A stretch of 7,738 nucleotides of DNA from Nitrospiria bacterium (GCA_919903585.1 CAKKST010000011.1:1-7738); one strand, 5' to 3'. Shown: positions 1-6,322, numbered from the stretch's first letter. The notes: generated by a model not told the origin, from the sequence alone. Program-made: numbers and translations.

Positions 1-2
1 AG

Positions 3-332
3 GAGGGTGGAAGCCCTATAGCAGGCATTGTGATGATAATTGTTGCGCCTATTGCAGCAATGCTAATCCAGATGGCCATCTCCCGCTCAAGGGAATATAT
101 AGCGGATGAGGGCGGCGCAAAGATACATGGCAATCCGCTATCCCTTGCCAATGCCTTAAGGAAACTGCACTCTGCTGCTGAGAAGATACCTATGGATGCA
201 AATCCTGCAACATCACACATGTTTATTGTGAGCCCATTAAGGGGCGGCGGCATATTAACCCTCTTTTCCACACATCCGCCTATGGAGGAAAGAGTCAAAA
301 GATTAGAGGCATTAGTAACAGGAATAAGATAG
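3..332 (+). CDS. htpX: Protease HtpX (M48 family zinc metalloprotease), C-terminal fragment
   Basis: This is the C-terminal ~109 residues of HtpX, a membrane-bound zinc endopeptidase that degrades damaged or misfolded membrane proteins on the cytoplasmic side. The frame is open to the left edge, so the N-terminal membrane segments and the HEXXH motif lie outside the window. What is visible fits the family closely: a hydrophobic stretch, then SRSREYIADEGGAK, in which the Glu at 93-95 corresponds to the third zinc ligand of M48 peptidases. The conserved IPMDANPATSHMFIV block and the FSTHPPMEERVKRLE ending follow. The stop is TAG at 330-332. The next gene, rsmB, begins about 12 bases later in the same reading frame, so the two are almost certainly cotranscribed. 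Family identification is by motif recognition; the gene is truncated only by the window. Confidence 0.93.
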   Translation, partial: EGGSPIAGIVMIIVAPIAAMLIQMAISRSREYIADEGGAKIHGNPLSLANALRKLHSAAEKIPMDANPATSHMFIVSPLRGGGILTLFSTHPPMEERVKRLEALVTGIR

Positions 333-333
333 T

Positions 334-338
334 GGAGG
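334..338 (+). promoter_or_regulatory. Ribosome-binding site that supports an ATA start for rsmB
   Basis: GGAGG lies just after the htpX stop and 6 bases before ATA at 345, an ideal Shine-Dalgarno spacing. The RsmB-like reading frame upstream of 459 contains no standard start codon, so this site is the main evidence for where translation begins. A point change from ATG to ATA, natural or in the assembly, would explain it. Confidence 0.5.
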
Positions 339-344
339 CATAAG

Positions 345-1715
345 ATAGAAAAGGGTGCAAGAAAGGCAAGCCTTAATATATTAATCAGATTAGATGCAAA
401 AGGTGGCTTTGCTGATGAGCTTATAAAGGAGGTCTTTAATAAGACCTCCTTTTCTGTTTTGGACAGGGCATTTATTACAGAACTTGTATATGGCGTATTA
501 AGGCAGAGGGGGTTTTTAGACTGGATTATTGAAAAATTTACGAAGAAGCCGATAAAAAAGAGCAGCCCTTTAATACGCAATATCCTGAGGCTTGGCGCAT
601 ATCAGCTTTTATTTCTTGATAAGGTGCCAATATCAGCAGCAGTAAATGAATCTGTAAGGCTTGCAAAGGAGAAAGAGAAGAGGTCATCAGGTTTTGTCAA
701 TGCAGTATTAAGGAATATTGACAGGGAAAGAAACAATATCCCCTATCCTGAACCAGAGGAGCATCCTGTAGAATTTATCTCTGTAAGATACTCACACCCT
801 GCATGGCTTGTTAAGAGGTGGATAGAGAGATTTGGCATAGACAAGGCCATTGCCCTCTGTAAGGCAAATAATGAGCCGCCGCCATTTACAATCAGGACAA
901 ATACCCTTAAGATAAAGAGGGATGAATTAAAAAAACAGCTAAAGGAATATGTTGACAGCATAGAGGATTGTTCAGTATCATCAAATGGCCTTATGTTAAA
1001 GGGGCCTGCTAATATTGCTGATTACCCTGCTTATAAAGAAGGGCTTTTTTATGTTCAGGACGAGGCAGCACAATTAATAAGCCTTATACTTGATCCAAGA
1101 CCTGATGAGAAAATATTAGATGCCTGTTCAGCCCCGGGAGGCAAGGCAACACATATAGCTGAGCTGATGGAAAATAAAGGGACTGTCATTGCACTTGATG
1201 TAAGTAAAAAGGGCATCGGCCTTTTAAAGGAGAATTGTAAAAGACTCAGTGTAGATATTGTGAAGCCTTATTTGATGGATGCCGCAGCCATGTCTGCCGA
1301 CAGGCAGGGTGATTTGGGTGAAATAGGAAGGGATGGCTTTGACAAGATACTTATTGATGCACCATGTTCAGGGCTCGGAATTATAAGAAGGCATCCTGAG
1401 GGCAAGTGGCAGAAGAAGGAAGAATTAATTTTTGAATCACAAAAGATTCAGAAAAGGATTATTGAGAATCTTTCAAAATATCTAAAGAATGGCGGTGTTC
1501 TTGTTTACAGCACATGCTCAACTGAAAAAGAGGAGAACGAGGATGTGGTTGAGGACTTCTTAAATAATCATCCTGAGTTTAAGGTTGATGACATTAAACA
1601 GTATTTTTCAGAAACAGGCAGGGTGCTTGTTGATGAGAAAAGATTTCTGCATACAAGCCCAATCAATAATAGAATGGACGGGTTTTTTGCAGCGAGGTTG
1701 AAGAAGATTGTTTAG
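345..1715 (+). CDS. rsmB: 16S rRNA (cytosine-967-C5)-methyltransferase RsmB (Sun/Fmu), non-canonical start
   Basis: RsmB methylates C5 of cytosine 967 (E. coli numbering) of 16S rRNA using S-adenosylmethionine. The product has an N-terminal NusB-like RNA-binding domain (DRAFITELVYGVLRQRG, then LRLGAYQLLFLDKVP) and a C-terminal Rossmann methyltransferase domain. Counting from 345, the SAM-binding DACSAPGGK begins near residue 259. The two family cysteines are in DAPCSGLG (Cys341) and STCS (Cys391). The C-terminal RMDGFFAARL is typical. The first canonical start is TTG at 459, but clear RsmB N-terminal sequence (GARKASLNILIRLDAKGGFADEL) is encoded in frame upstream, back to the htpX stop. No ATG, GTG, TTG or CTG occurs there. 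ATA at 345 sits 6 bases after a GGAGG at 334-338, so I propose it as the start (456 residues; E. coli RsmB is 429). The product is certain; the exact start is not. Confidence 0.93.
   Translation: MEKGARKASLNILIRLDAKGGFADELIKEVFNKTSFSVLDRAFITELVYGVLRQRGFLDWIIEKFTKKPIKKSSPLIRNILRLGAYQLLFLDKVPISAAVNESVRLAKEKEKRSSGFVNAVLRNIDRERNNIPYPEPEEHPVEFISVRYSHPAWLVKRWIERFGIDKAIALCKANNEPPPFTIRTNTLKIKRDELKKQLKEYVDSIEDCSVSSNGLMLKGPANIADYPAYKEGLFYVQDEAAQLISLILDPRPDEKILDACSAPGGKATHIAELMENKGTVIALDVSKKGIGLLKENCKRLSVDIVKPYLMDAAAMSADRQGDLGEIGRDGFDKILIDAPCSGLGIIRRHPEGKWQKKEELIFESQKIQKRIIENLSKYLKNGGVLVYSTCSTEKEENEDVVEDFLNNHPEFKVDDIKQYFSETGRVLVDEKRFLHTSPINNRMDGFFAARLKKIV
425..452 (+). repeat. Perfect 12-bp hairpin inside the 5' part of rsmB, terminator-like
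   Basis: AAAGGAGGTCTT (425-436) and AAGACCTCCTTT (441-452) are perfect inverted arms around a 4-base loop, TAAT. T-rich sequence (TTTTCTGTTTT, 450-460) follows, so it resembles an intrinsic terminator. It lies within the RsmB coding frame, between the proposed start and the TTG at 459. The left arm contains a perfect anti-Shine-Dalgarno match (AAAGGAGGT) that the fold would mask. An attenuator or translation-control role is possible but inferred. Confidence 0.6.
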
Positions 1716-1844
1716 CCCCCTCACCCTAACCCTCTCCCGCAGGGGGAGAGGGAACTATTTTATCTTTTCCCCTCCATTAATGGGAGGTTTCCATTGTTTC
1801 CCCTCCCTTGATGGGAGGGGATTAAGGGGAGGGTGGGGGATGGG
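1716..1844. repeat. Intergenic block of palindromic C-run/G-run repeats between rsmB and the ferredoxin gene
   Basis: Most of this non-coding gap is built from short inverted repeats. CCCTCTCCC (1730-1738) pairs with GGGAGAGGG (1744-1752) around a 5-base loop. A CCTCC/GGGAGG pair sits near 1771-1786. CCCCTCCC (1800-1807) pairs with GGGAGGGG (1813-1820) around TTGAT. The style resembles dispersed REP-like or MITE-like intergenic repeats of environmental bacteria. The first hairpin starts about 15 bases after the rsmB stop and could act as a weak terminator or a 3'-end stabiliser, although no clean T-tract follows it. Confidence 0.65.
1813..1844 (+). other. G-run cluster with G-quadruplex potential
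   Basis: Six runs of three to five G occur within 32 bases (1813-1815, 1817-1820, 1826-1829, 1831-1833, 1835-1839, 1842-1844), separated by loops of 1 to 5 bases. This satisfies the usual G3+N1-7 pattern with runs to spare. It ends 33 bases upstream of the ferredoxin start codon on the sense strand, so in RNA it would lie in the 5' leader if transcription reads through from rsmB. It may be only a by-product of the repeat composition. Confidence 0.45.
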
Positions 1845-1877
1845 CAGACATTCAGTCTGTAAAAAAATGGATAGACC

Positions 1878-2405
1878 ATGAAAATGATATTAGCCCATAA
1901 ATATAAATGCACAGGCTGCAAGACCTGTGAAAAGGCCTGCTCTGTCGGCCATTCGCCTGAAAAGACGCCCCTTTCTGCAAGCAGGGAAAAGATAAGACCG
2001 AATGTGGAGGTGCAGAAAACAGATATATACGGCTTTGTGCAGATAAGGTGCAGGCATTGTGAAGATGCTGCGTGCATCAAGGCATGTATTGCCGGCGCAC
2101 TTTATAAAGATGCTGAGGGTTACACTATCCATGATCCAGAAAAATGCGTCGGGTGCTGGATGTGTGTCATGTCCTGCCCTCATGGCGCCATTAGGCAGGA
2201 CGGGAAAAATGAAAAGGCAAAGAAATGCGACTTATGTATAGACAGGGGAAGAAGCCCGCGCTGTGTTGAGGCGTGCCCAAAGAAGGTGCTGGAGTTTGTT
2301 GAGGTGGATGGGGACAGGAGGCCGATAGCTGAAAATAATGTAGGGGCAATTCATGAATTGCCCCTACTGGATTCCTGCCAGAAACACGCAGGAATGACAA
2401 AATAA
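1878..2405 (+). CDS. CooF-like 4Fe-4S ferredoxin (electron-transfer iron-sulfur protein)
   Basis: This 175-residue protein is predicted to carry four [4Fe-4S] clusters and shuttle electrons between redox enzymes in the cytoplasm. Sixteen cysteines fall in four groups: C11/14/17/21, C58/61/66/70, C90/93/96/100 and C117/120/129/133, the last within CDLCIDRGRSPRCVEACP. This is the layout of the CooF/HycB/DmsB-type ferredoxin family. Pairing with the FAD/NAD(P) oxidoreductase 41 bases downstream recalls clusters in which CooF links carbon monoxide dehydrogenase CooS to a flavin oxidoreductase, but no cooS gene is in this window. The start is ATG 1878 (a second ATG follows at 1884); its ribosome-binding site is weak. 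The last ~21 residues (from Val155, starting VGAIHELPLL) are encoded by palindromic repeats and are probably not ancestral. The family is confident; the specific partner is unknown. Confidence 0.85.
   Translation: MKMILAHKYKCTGCKTCEKACSVGHSPEKTPLSASREKIRPNVEVQKTDIYGFVQIRCRHCEDAACIKACIAGALYKDAEGYTIHDPEKCVGCWMCVMSCPHGAIRQDGKNEKAKKCDLCIDRGRSPRCVEACPKKVLEFVEVDGDRRPIAENNVGAIHELPLLDSCQKHAGMTK
2340..2367. repeat. Perfect 28-bp palindrome forming part of the ferredoxin C-terminus
   Basis: The 28 bases are identical to their own reverse complement: GTAGGGGCAATTCA followed by TGAATTGCCCCTAC. Because it is palindromic, both strands encode a VGAIHELPL-like peptide. I recognise that string as a recurrent repeat-derived peptide in predicted proteins of many environmental bacteria. 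Here it is read in frame as the start of the ferredoxin's terminal tail. Confidence 0.85.
2371..2395. repeat. Second inverted repeat (ATTCCTGC/GCAGGAAT) ending the ferredoxin gene
   Basis: ATTCCTGC (2371-2378) and GCAGGAAT (2388-2395) flank a 9-base loop. The flanking TGG and GAC fit a widespread repeat style in which GGATTCCTGC pairs with GCAGGAATGAC. It directly abuts the 28-bp palindrome and supplies the final codons of the ferredoxin. The stem could also form at the 3' end of the message, but no T-tract follows, so it is not a convincing terminator. Confidence 0.65.
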
Positions 2406-2446
2406 TTGCAGAAATGCTCTATCGGAAAATTTATGGATAATATAAG

Positions 2447-3814
2447 ATGAAATATCTAATCATAGGCAACAGCATTGCAGGGGTCAGCGCTGCAAGGATT
2501 ATAAGAAGACACGATAAAAATTGTAGTATAACCATAATCACAAAAGAGGCATATCCTTTTTATTCCAAATGCCTCCTGCCATATTATCTGAGAAATGAAG
2601 TGGGCTTCGATGAGACTATCCTTGCTGATGAGCATTTTTATAAAGAAAATTATATTAGCCTGATTAAAAGAAGGCATGTAACAAAGGTTTTTACTGATAA
2701 GAATAAAGTTGCGCTGGATAACAATGAAGAGATAACCTATAATAAGCTCCTGATTGCAACTGGCGCAAGCCCTATACAGATAGGAAGCGGGCCAAATATA
2801 TTTTCGCTGCGTTCATTTGAGGATGTAGAAAAGATAAAGGCTGCTGCACTAATCCCCCTTACCCCCCCTTTAGTAAAGGGAGGATGGGGGGATTATAAAA
2901 AGGCTGTTGTAATCGGCGCTGGTCCAATGGGCATGAAGGTCGCTTACGGTCTGAAAGGACTCGGATGCGAGGTAACTGTCCTTGAGGCTGGCAAGCAGGT
3001 ATTTACAAGGATATTAAGCAAACGTGCAGCATTTATCCTTTCAAAGCATCTGATAAACAAAGGAATAGAAATAATGACAAATTGTAGGTTCCTGTCTTAT
3101 GATGAAAATAATCAACCCCCCTTTAATTCCCCCCTTACTAAGGGGGGAGATAGGGGGGTTAAAGTAGGCAAGGGGGGATTTTCAGATAAGAAATTTGTAA
3201 CCTTCGAAGAAGGCAACATCACAAAAGATATAGAAGCAGATTTTGTTGTAATGGCAATTGGTGTAAAACCTAATGCAGATTTTCTGAAAGACAGTGGTGT
3301 TAAGACTAATGCAGGTGTCATTGTTGATTCATACATGCGAACGAACATAGATAACATCTATGCAGCAGGCGATGCAGCAGAGGCATTTGACCCTGTTGCC
3401 AAAAAATATACTATCAATGCCACATGGCCGAGCGCTGTATTAGAGGGAGAGACAGCAGGATATAACATGGCAGGAATAGAAACACAGATTAAAGGCAATG
3501 TATCATCCAATTCAATCCAGTTCTTTGGCCTTTCTTTTGTATCTGCAGGATTGCTTGAATCTGACAGCCTTCCGATAGAAGAAGAGATTATAGATGAGGA
3601 TATTCCAAAGAATCTATTTAAGAGGCTTGTCTTTTTAGATAACCGCCTTGTGGGCCTTGAATTTCTTGGTGATGTTCAGGGCGCTGGGATATATCTGGAT
3701 ATTTTGAAAGGCCAGAAGGACACATCACCATTTAGAAGCAGACTCTCTGACATGGATTTTGGGTATGGCAAGATATTAAAATTCGCTGGAACTGAGGACA
3801 GATTTTTTATATAA
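2447..3814 (+). CDS. FAD-dependent pyridine nucleotide-disulfide oxidoreductase family protein with two repeat-encoded insertions
   Basis: This 455-residue flavoprotein is predicted to bind FAD and NAD(P)H and to exchange electrons with a partner, here most likely the adjacent ferredoxin. The FAD-binding dinucleotide motif is GNSIAG (residues 7-12). The second, NAD-binding motif is VVIGAGPMG (about 154-162). The distal FAD motif is IYAAGDAAE (Asp309). YSKCLLPYYL (Cys42) sits where related NADH oxidases and CoA-disulfide reductases carry their active cysteine, but the surrounding residues differ, so a redox role for Cys42 is uncertain. Residues ~135-149 and ~223-245 are translations of C-run/G-run palindromic repeats and look like insertions at domain surfaces. 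Without them the length approaches the usual ~410-420. The start ATG has only a weak upstream GGA. The gene lies between the ferredoxin (41-base gap) and rpe (12-base gap). The substrate cannot be told. Confidence 0.85.
   Translation: MKYLIIGNSIAGVSAARIIRRHDKNCSITIITKEAYPFYSKCLLPYYLRNEVGFDETILADEHFYKENYISLIKRRHVTKVFTDKNKVALDNNEEITYNKLLIATGASPIQIGSGPNIFSLRSFEDVEKIKAAALIPLTPPLVKGGWGDYKKAVVIGAGPMGMKVAYGLKGLGCEVTVLEAGKQVFTRILSKRAAFILSKHLINKGIEIMTNCRFLSYDENNQPPFNSPLTKGGDRGVKVGKGGFSDKKFVTFEEGNITKDIEADFVVMAIGVKPNADFLKDSGVKTNAGVIVDSYMRTNIDNIYAAGDAAEAFDPVAKKYTINATWPSAVLEGETAGYNMAGIETQIKGNVSSNSIQFFGLSFVSAGLLESDSLPIEEEIIDEDIPKNLFKRLVFLDNRLVGLEFLGDVQGAGIYLDILKGQKDTSPFRSRLSDMDFGYGKILKFAGTEDRFFI
2851..2894. 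repeat. Palindromic repeat inserted in frame in the oxidoreductase gene, copy 1
   Basis: AATCCCCC at the left and GGGGGATT at the right bracket an inner inverted pair, CCCTTTA (2866-2872) and TAAAGGG (2874-2880). The roughly 44-bp element is read in frame as IPLTPPLVKGGWGD. It falls just before the NAD-binding Rossmann motif, where homologues would have a short linker. Copy 2 has the same architecture. Confidence 0.8.
3114..3180. repeat. Palindromic repeat inserted in frame in the oxidoreductase gene, copy 2, with a partial extra arm
   Basis: Outer arms AACCCCCC (3114-3121) and GGGGGGTT (3153-3160) enclose inner arms CCCCCCTTA (3129-3137) and TAAGGGGGG (3139-3147). A further half-unit, AAGGGGGGATT, follows at 3170-3180. 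It is translated in frame as QPPFNSPLTKGGDRGVKVG and then KGGF, with no stop or frameshift. It lies in the NAD-binding domain of the oxidoreductase, between strand-like segments. Confidence 0.8.
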
Positions 3815-3826
3815 AAAGGAGATAAG

Positions 3827-4483
3827 ATGAAAAAGATTGCGCCTTCTATTCTTTCAGCAGACTTTACAAAACTTGGTGAAGAGGTAAAGGCAGTTGAAGC
3901 AGCAGGGGCTGATTGGATTCATATAGATGTTATGGACGGCCACTTTGTGCCGAACATAACCATCGGCCCGCTGGTTGTAGAGGCTGTAAGAAGGATAACA
4001 AAACTCCCCCTTGATGTGCATCTTATGATAGAGAGGCCTGATGATCTGATACCTGAATTCATAAAGGCCGGAAGCAATTATATTACAGTCCATGTAGAGG
4101 CATGCACGCACCTCCACCGCACAATTCAGTTTATAAAGGAAAAGGGTGTAAAGGCAGGTGTATCTTTGAATCCTGCAACGCCTTTGTCTCAGATTGACGA
4201 GGGCATACTTGAGGAGATAGACCTGCTTCTATTAATGTCAGTGAATCCCGGCTTTGCAGGCCAGAAATTTATTCCATCAGCGCTGAAAAAGATAAAAGAT
4301 GCGCGAAGGCTTATTGACTCAAAGGGCCTGAAGATAGAGCTTGAAATAGACGGCGGTGTGAAGATTGATAATGCCGGTGAAATTTCAAAGGCAGGCGCAG
4401 ACATAATCGTCTCCGGCTCAGGCATCTTTGAGACAAAGAACTATAAAGAAACCATTGCAAAGATGCGGAAGGCAATGGGGTGA
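3827..4483 (+). CDS. rpe: Ribulose-phosphate 3-epimerase
   Basis: Rpe interconverts D-ribulose 5-phosphate and D-xylulose 5-phosphate in the pentose phosphate pathway. The 218-residue product is a full-length TIM barrel. It opens with IAPSILSAD (Ser7) and continues with WIHIDVMDGHFVPN, where His32 and the catalytic Asp34 lie. DVHLMIERP carries His65, MSVNPGFAGQKF forms the phosphate-side loop, and LEIDGGV supplies the second catalytic Asp175. His32, Asp34, His65 and Asp175 match the family's metal ligands. Phosphate-binding GSGIF sits near the C-terminus. The start is well supported: AAGGAG (3816-3821) lies 5 bases before ATG, and the oxidoreductase stop is 12 bases upstream, so cotranscription is likely. 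Its stop TGA directly abuts the stop of the AAA+ gene on the other strand. Confidence 0.97.
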   Translation: MKKIAPSILSADFTKLGEEVKAVEAAGADWIHIDVMDGHFVPNITIGPLVVEAVRRITKLPLDVHLMIERPDDLIPEFIKAGSNYITVHVEACTHLHRTIQFIKEKGVKAGVSLNPATPLSQIDEGILEEIDLLLLMSVNPGFAGQKFIPSALKKIKDARRLIDSKGLKIELEIDGGVKIDNAGEISKAGADIIVSGSGIFETKNYKETIAKMRKAMG

Positions 4484-6322
4484 TCAAAATCCAATCCTCA
4501 TCCTTGCCTTTTCATCAAAATTCCCTGCCCTTTCCTGCTCACAGGCAGATATAAAATCCCTCTGGCATATCTTATTTCCTCTCATCGCTGCCTTAGTTGC
4601 AGCATTTTGAACTGCTAAGGCAATCTGGCCGCCTGAGAGGTCATAATGCTCTGCAAGATATTGCAAATCTACATCGTCAGAGAGAGGCGTTTTCTCAGGT
4701 ATATGTATCTGCCACAGCCTAAGCCTTTCCTCTGGCCCTGGCCTTTTAAACTCAATCTTGTGATGAAACCTCCTTGAAAAGGCGCTGTCCATTAATTCTA
4801 CAAGATTTGTTGTTGCTATAAGAATCCCCTCAAACCTCTCTAATTGTTCAAGAAAGATATTCTGCATCTCATTTCGTGTGTGGTCTGTTGACCATGAGGC
4901 ATTCATCCTTTTGTGGAGGAACTGGTCTGCCTCATTTAACAGCAGAACAGGCGGCCTTCTCACGCCTTTTGCTATCTCCTTATATCTGTCAAATATCTTT
5001 CTGACATTTTTCTGGCTCTCTCCAAACCACATGCTTACTATCTTGGAACAGTCAAATGTAACAAGGTCTCTGTTCAATGTATGCGCCGCTGCATTCGCAG
5101 CAAGGGTCTTTCCTGTGCCGGGCGGGCCGTAAAAAAGCATGATTACAGAAAACAGCCTTTTCTTCATTTTAATTGATTCTGCCTGCTGCAAACTTCCTTT
5201 AATGCCCCACTCTGCAAGGAGATTTGCTGTATTGCCCTGAATCTTTTCAATTGCAATCTTTAACTCTTCATTTGTTTTTGGATGCAGTATAACCTTATCA
5301 AGGGCAACAGAGGGCTTTACAATCTCAAAAAAGCTGTCGCCTTGCAATTTTTCTCTTTTCTGCCTTTTCTTCTCTCCGAGGAGCATCCCTTTTATCTTAT
5401 CATTCAGTCTTACAGCTTCTATTCTATCGCCGCCCAAAATATATCGTCCAGCAGTGCATGTTTCTATAATCCTCTCCTTCATCAGCCTTCCATCCTTCTG
5501 AAAAAGCCTTTTGTCAGTCAATCTTTCATAAGGCGTCGGGCTTATAACATCAAGCAGCTCATCTATTAAATATTCCTCCCTCCTGCAAATCACCTCTTTT
5601 TTCAACGTTGAAAGGATAATCAATTCCTCTTTCAGGGTTAATCCCTTCTTCTTTTTAAACTCCTCAAATGGAAATGTCTCCCCTCCTATTGCCAATCTCT
5701 TTCCTATCCTTGCCTCAAGCCTTTTTAATTCCTCTTCCAGCCTTTTTCTATCCGTTGATGCGCCAAAATAACCCCTTCGCCTTCCAATGCTGCGGCTATC
5801 CCCTATCTCATCAAATAAGATTCTTATCCTCTCAAACTGGTCAGACAAATATTCCATATTATCCCTGTAAGGCTCCACAATGTCACTGCCTGCCTCTTCA
5901 GTATTAAAATTATATATCCTGTTTAAAAAATCCTCAGAAAGCCTGATGCCTGAGCGGAGCAATCCAATGCCATCCATAGCAGAACGGTTGCCTGCTGTCT
6001 CCAAGATCCCTGATTTCATCAGCCTTACAAATCTTTTGAGCTCAAGAAGGTCAATCTTGTTATTGCAAATCTTTTTCAAGACCTCAATTGCCCTGACCTC
6101 ATCCTTGCCATTTAAAAGGCTCTTAAATAATAGTGATACAACCTTGATATCTTTTTCATCAAGATTATACTCTTTGAAAATCGGGCTTGAAGTAAGCTCC
6201 AATAGATTCGGCTGTAAACATTCTTCGCTTATGGCTTCTTTCCCCTCACCTCTTTTATCCTCAGACAAAATCTCAGATAAAACTTCTGCCCTATCCTGTT
6301 TTAATGAATCTTCTTCTGTCAT
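4484..6322 (-). CDS. AAA+ ATPase with two predicted winged-helix-like modules and a variant Walker B (NEAD)
   Basis: This 612-residue cytoplasmic protein has a C-terminal AAA+ module of the COG0464 (SpoVK/Cdc48-like) type. Walker A is GPPGTGKT (399-406). The pore-loop-like segment is MWFGES (431-436). Walker B is VLLLNEAD with Asn463 where Asp is usual. Sensor 1 is IATTN (to 506), and the arginine-finger region is SAFSRRF (513-519). A lid with SGGQIALAVQNAA follows. The N-terminal ~390 residues appear to hold two helical, winged-helix-like modules (about 54-137 and 228-320) joined by a charged, coiled-coil-prone segment near 191-210. I chose ATG 6322 because AGGGG lies at proper spacing; GTG at 6331 is also in frame but has that site only one base away. 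Similar stand-alone AAA+ proteins remodel protein assemblies, for example in contractile injection systems, but no such genes are visible here. It is the last gene of a five-frame leftward operon. The target is unknown. Confidence 0.88.
   Translation of the reverse strand: MTEEDSLKQDRAEVLSEILSEDKRGEGKEAISEECLQPNLLELTSSPIFKEYNLDEKDIKVVSLLFKSLLNGKDEVRAIEVLKKICNNKIDLLELKRFVRLMKSGILETAGNRSAMDGIGLLRSGIRLSEDFLNRIYNFNTEEAGSDIVEPYRDNMEYLSDQFERIRILFDEIGDSRSIGRRRGYFGASTDRKRLEEELKRLEARIGKRLAIGGETFPFEEFKKKKGLTLKEELIILSTLKKEVICRREEYLIDELLDVISPTPYERLTDKRLFQKDGRLMKERIIETCTAGRYILGGDRIEAVRLNDKIKGMLLGEKKRQKREKLQGDSFFEIVKPSVALDKVILHPKTNEELKIAIEKIQGNTANLLAEWGIKGSLQQAESIKMKKRLFSVIMLFYGPPGTGKTLAANAAAHTLNRDLVTFDCSKIVSMWFGESQKNVRKIFDRYKEIAKGVRRPPVLLLNEADQFLHKRMNASWSTDHTRNEMQNIFLEQLERFEGILIATTNLVELMDSAFSRRFHHKIEFKRPGPEERLRLWQIHIPEKTPLSDDVDLQYLAEHYDLSGGQIALAVQNAATKAAMRGNKICQRDFISACEQERAGNFDEKARMRIGF

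Noticed and set aside
1760..2080. A 106-residue minus-strand frame across the intergenic repeats and the ferredoxin 5' end
   Set aside because: It is a shadow of the cysteine-rich ferredoxin gene plus repeat-derived sequence; there is no plausible start or motif.
1716..2400. Repeats considered as a CRISPR array or insertion sequence
   Set aside because: The repeats are unlike one another, are not regularly spaced, have no unique spacers, and no transposase or Cas gene is present.
2406..2446. Possible promoter before the oxidoreductase (TTGCAG and ATAATA)
   Set aside because: The spacing between the two elements is about 25 bases, too long for a sigma-70 promoter; the short gap fits cotranscription with the ferredoxin.
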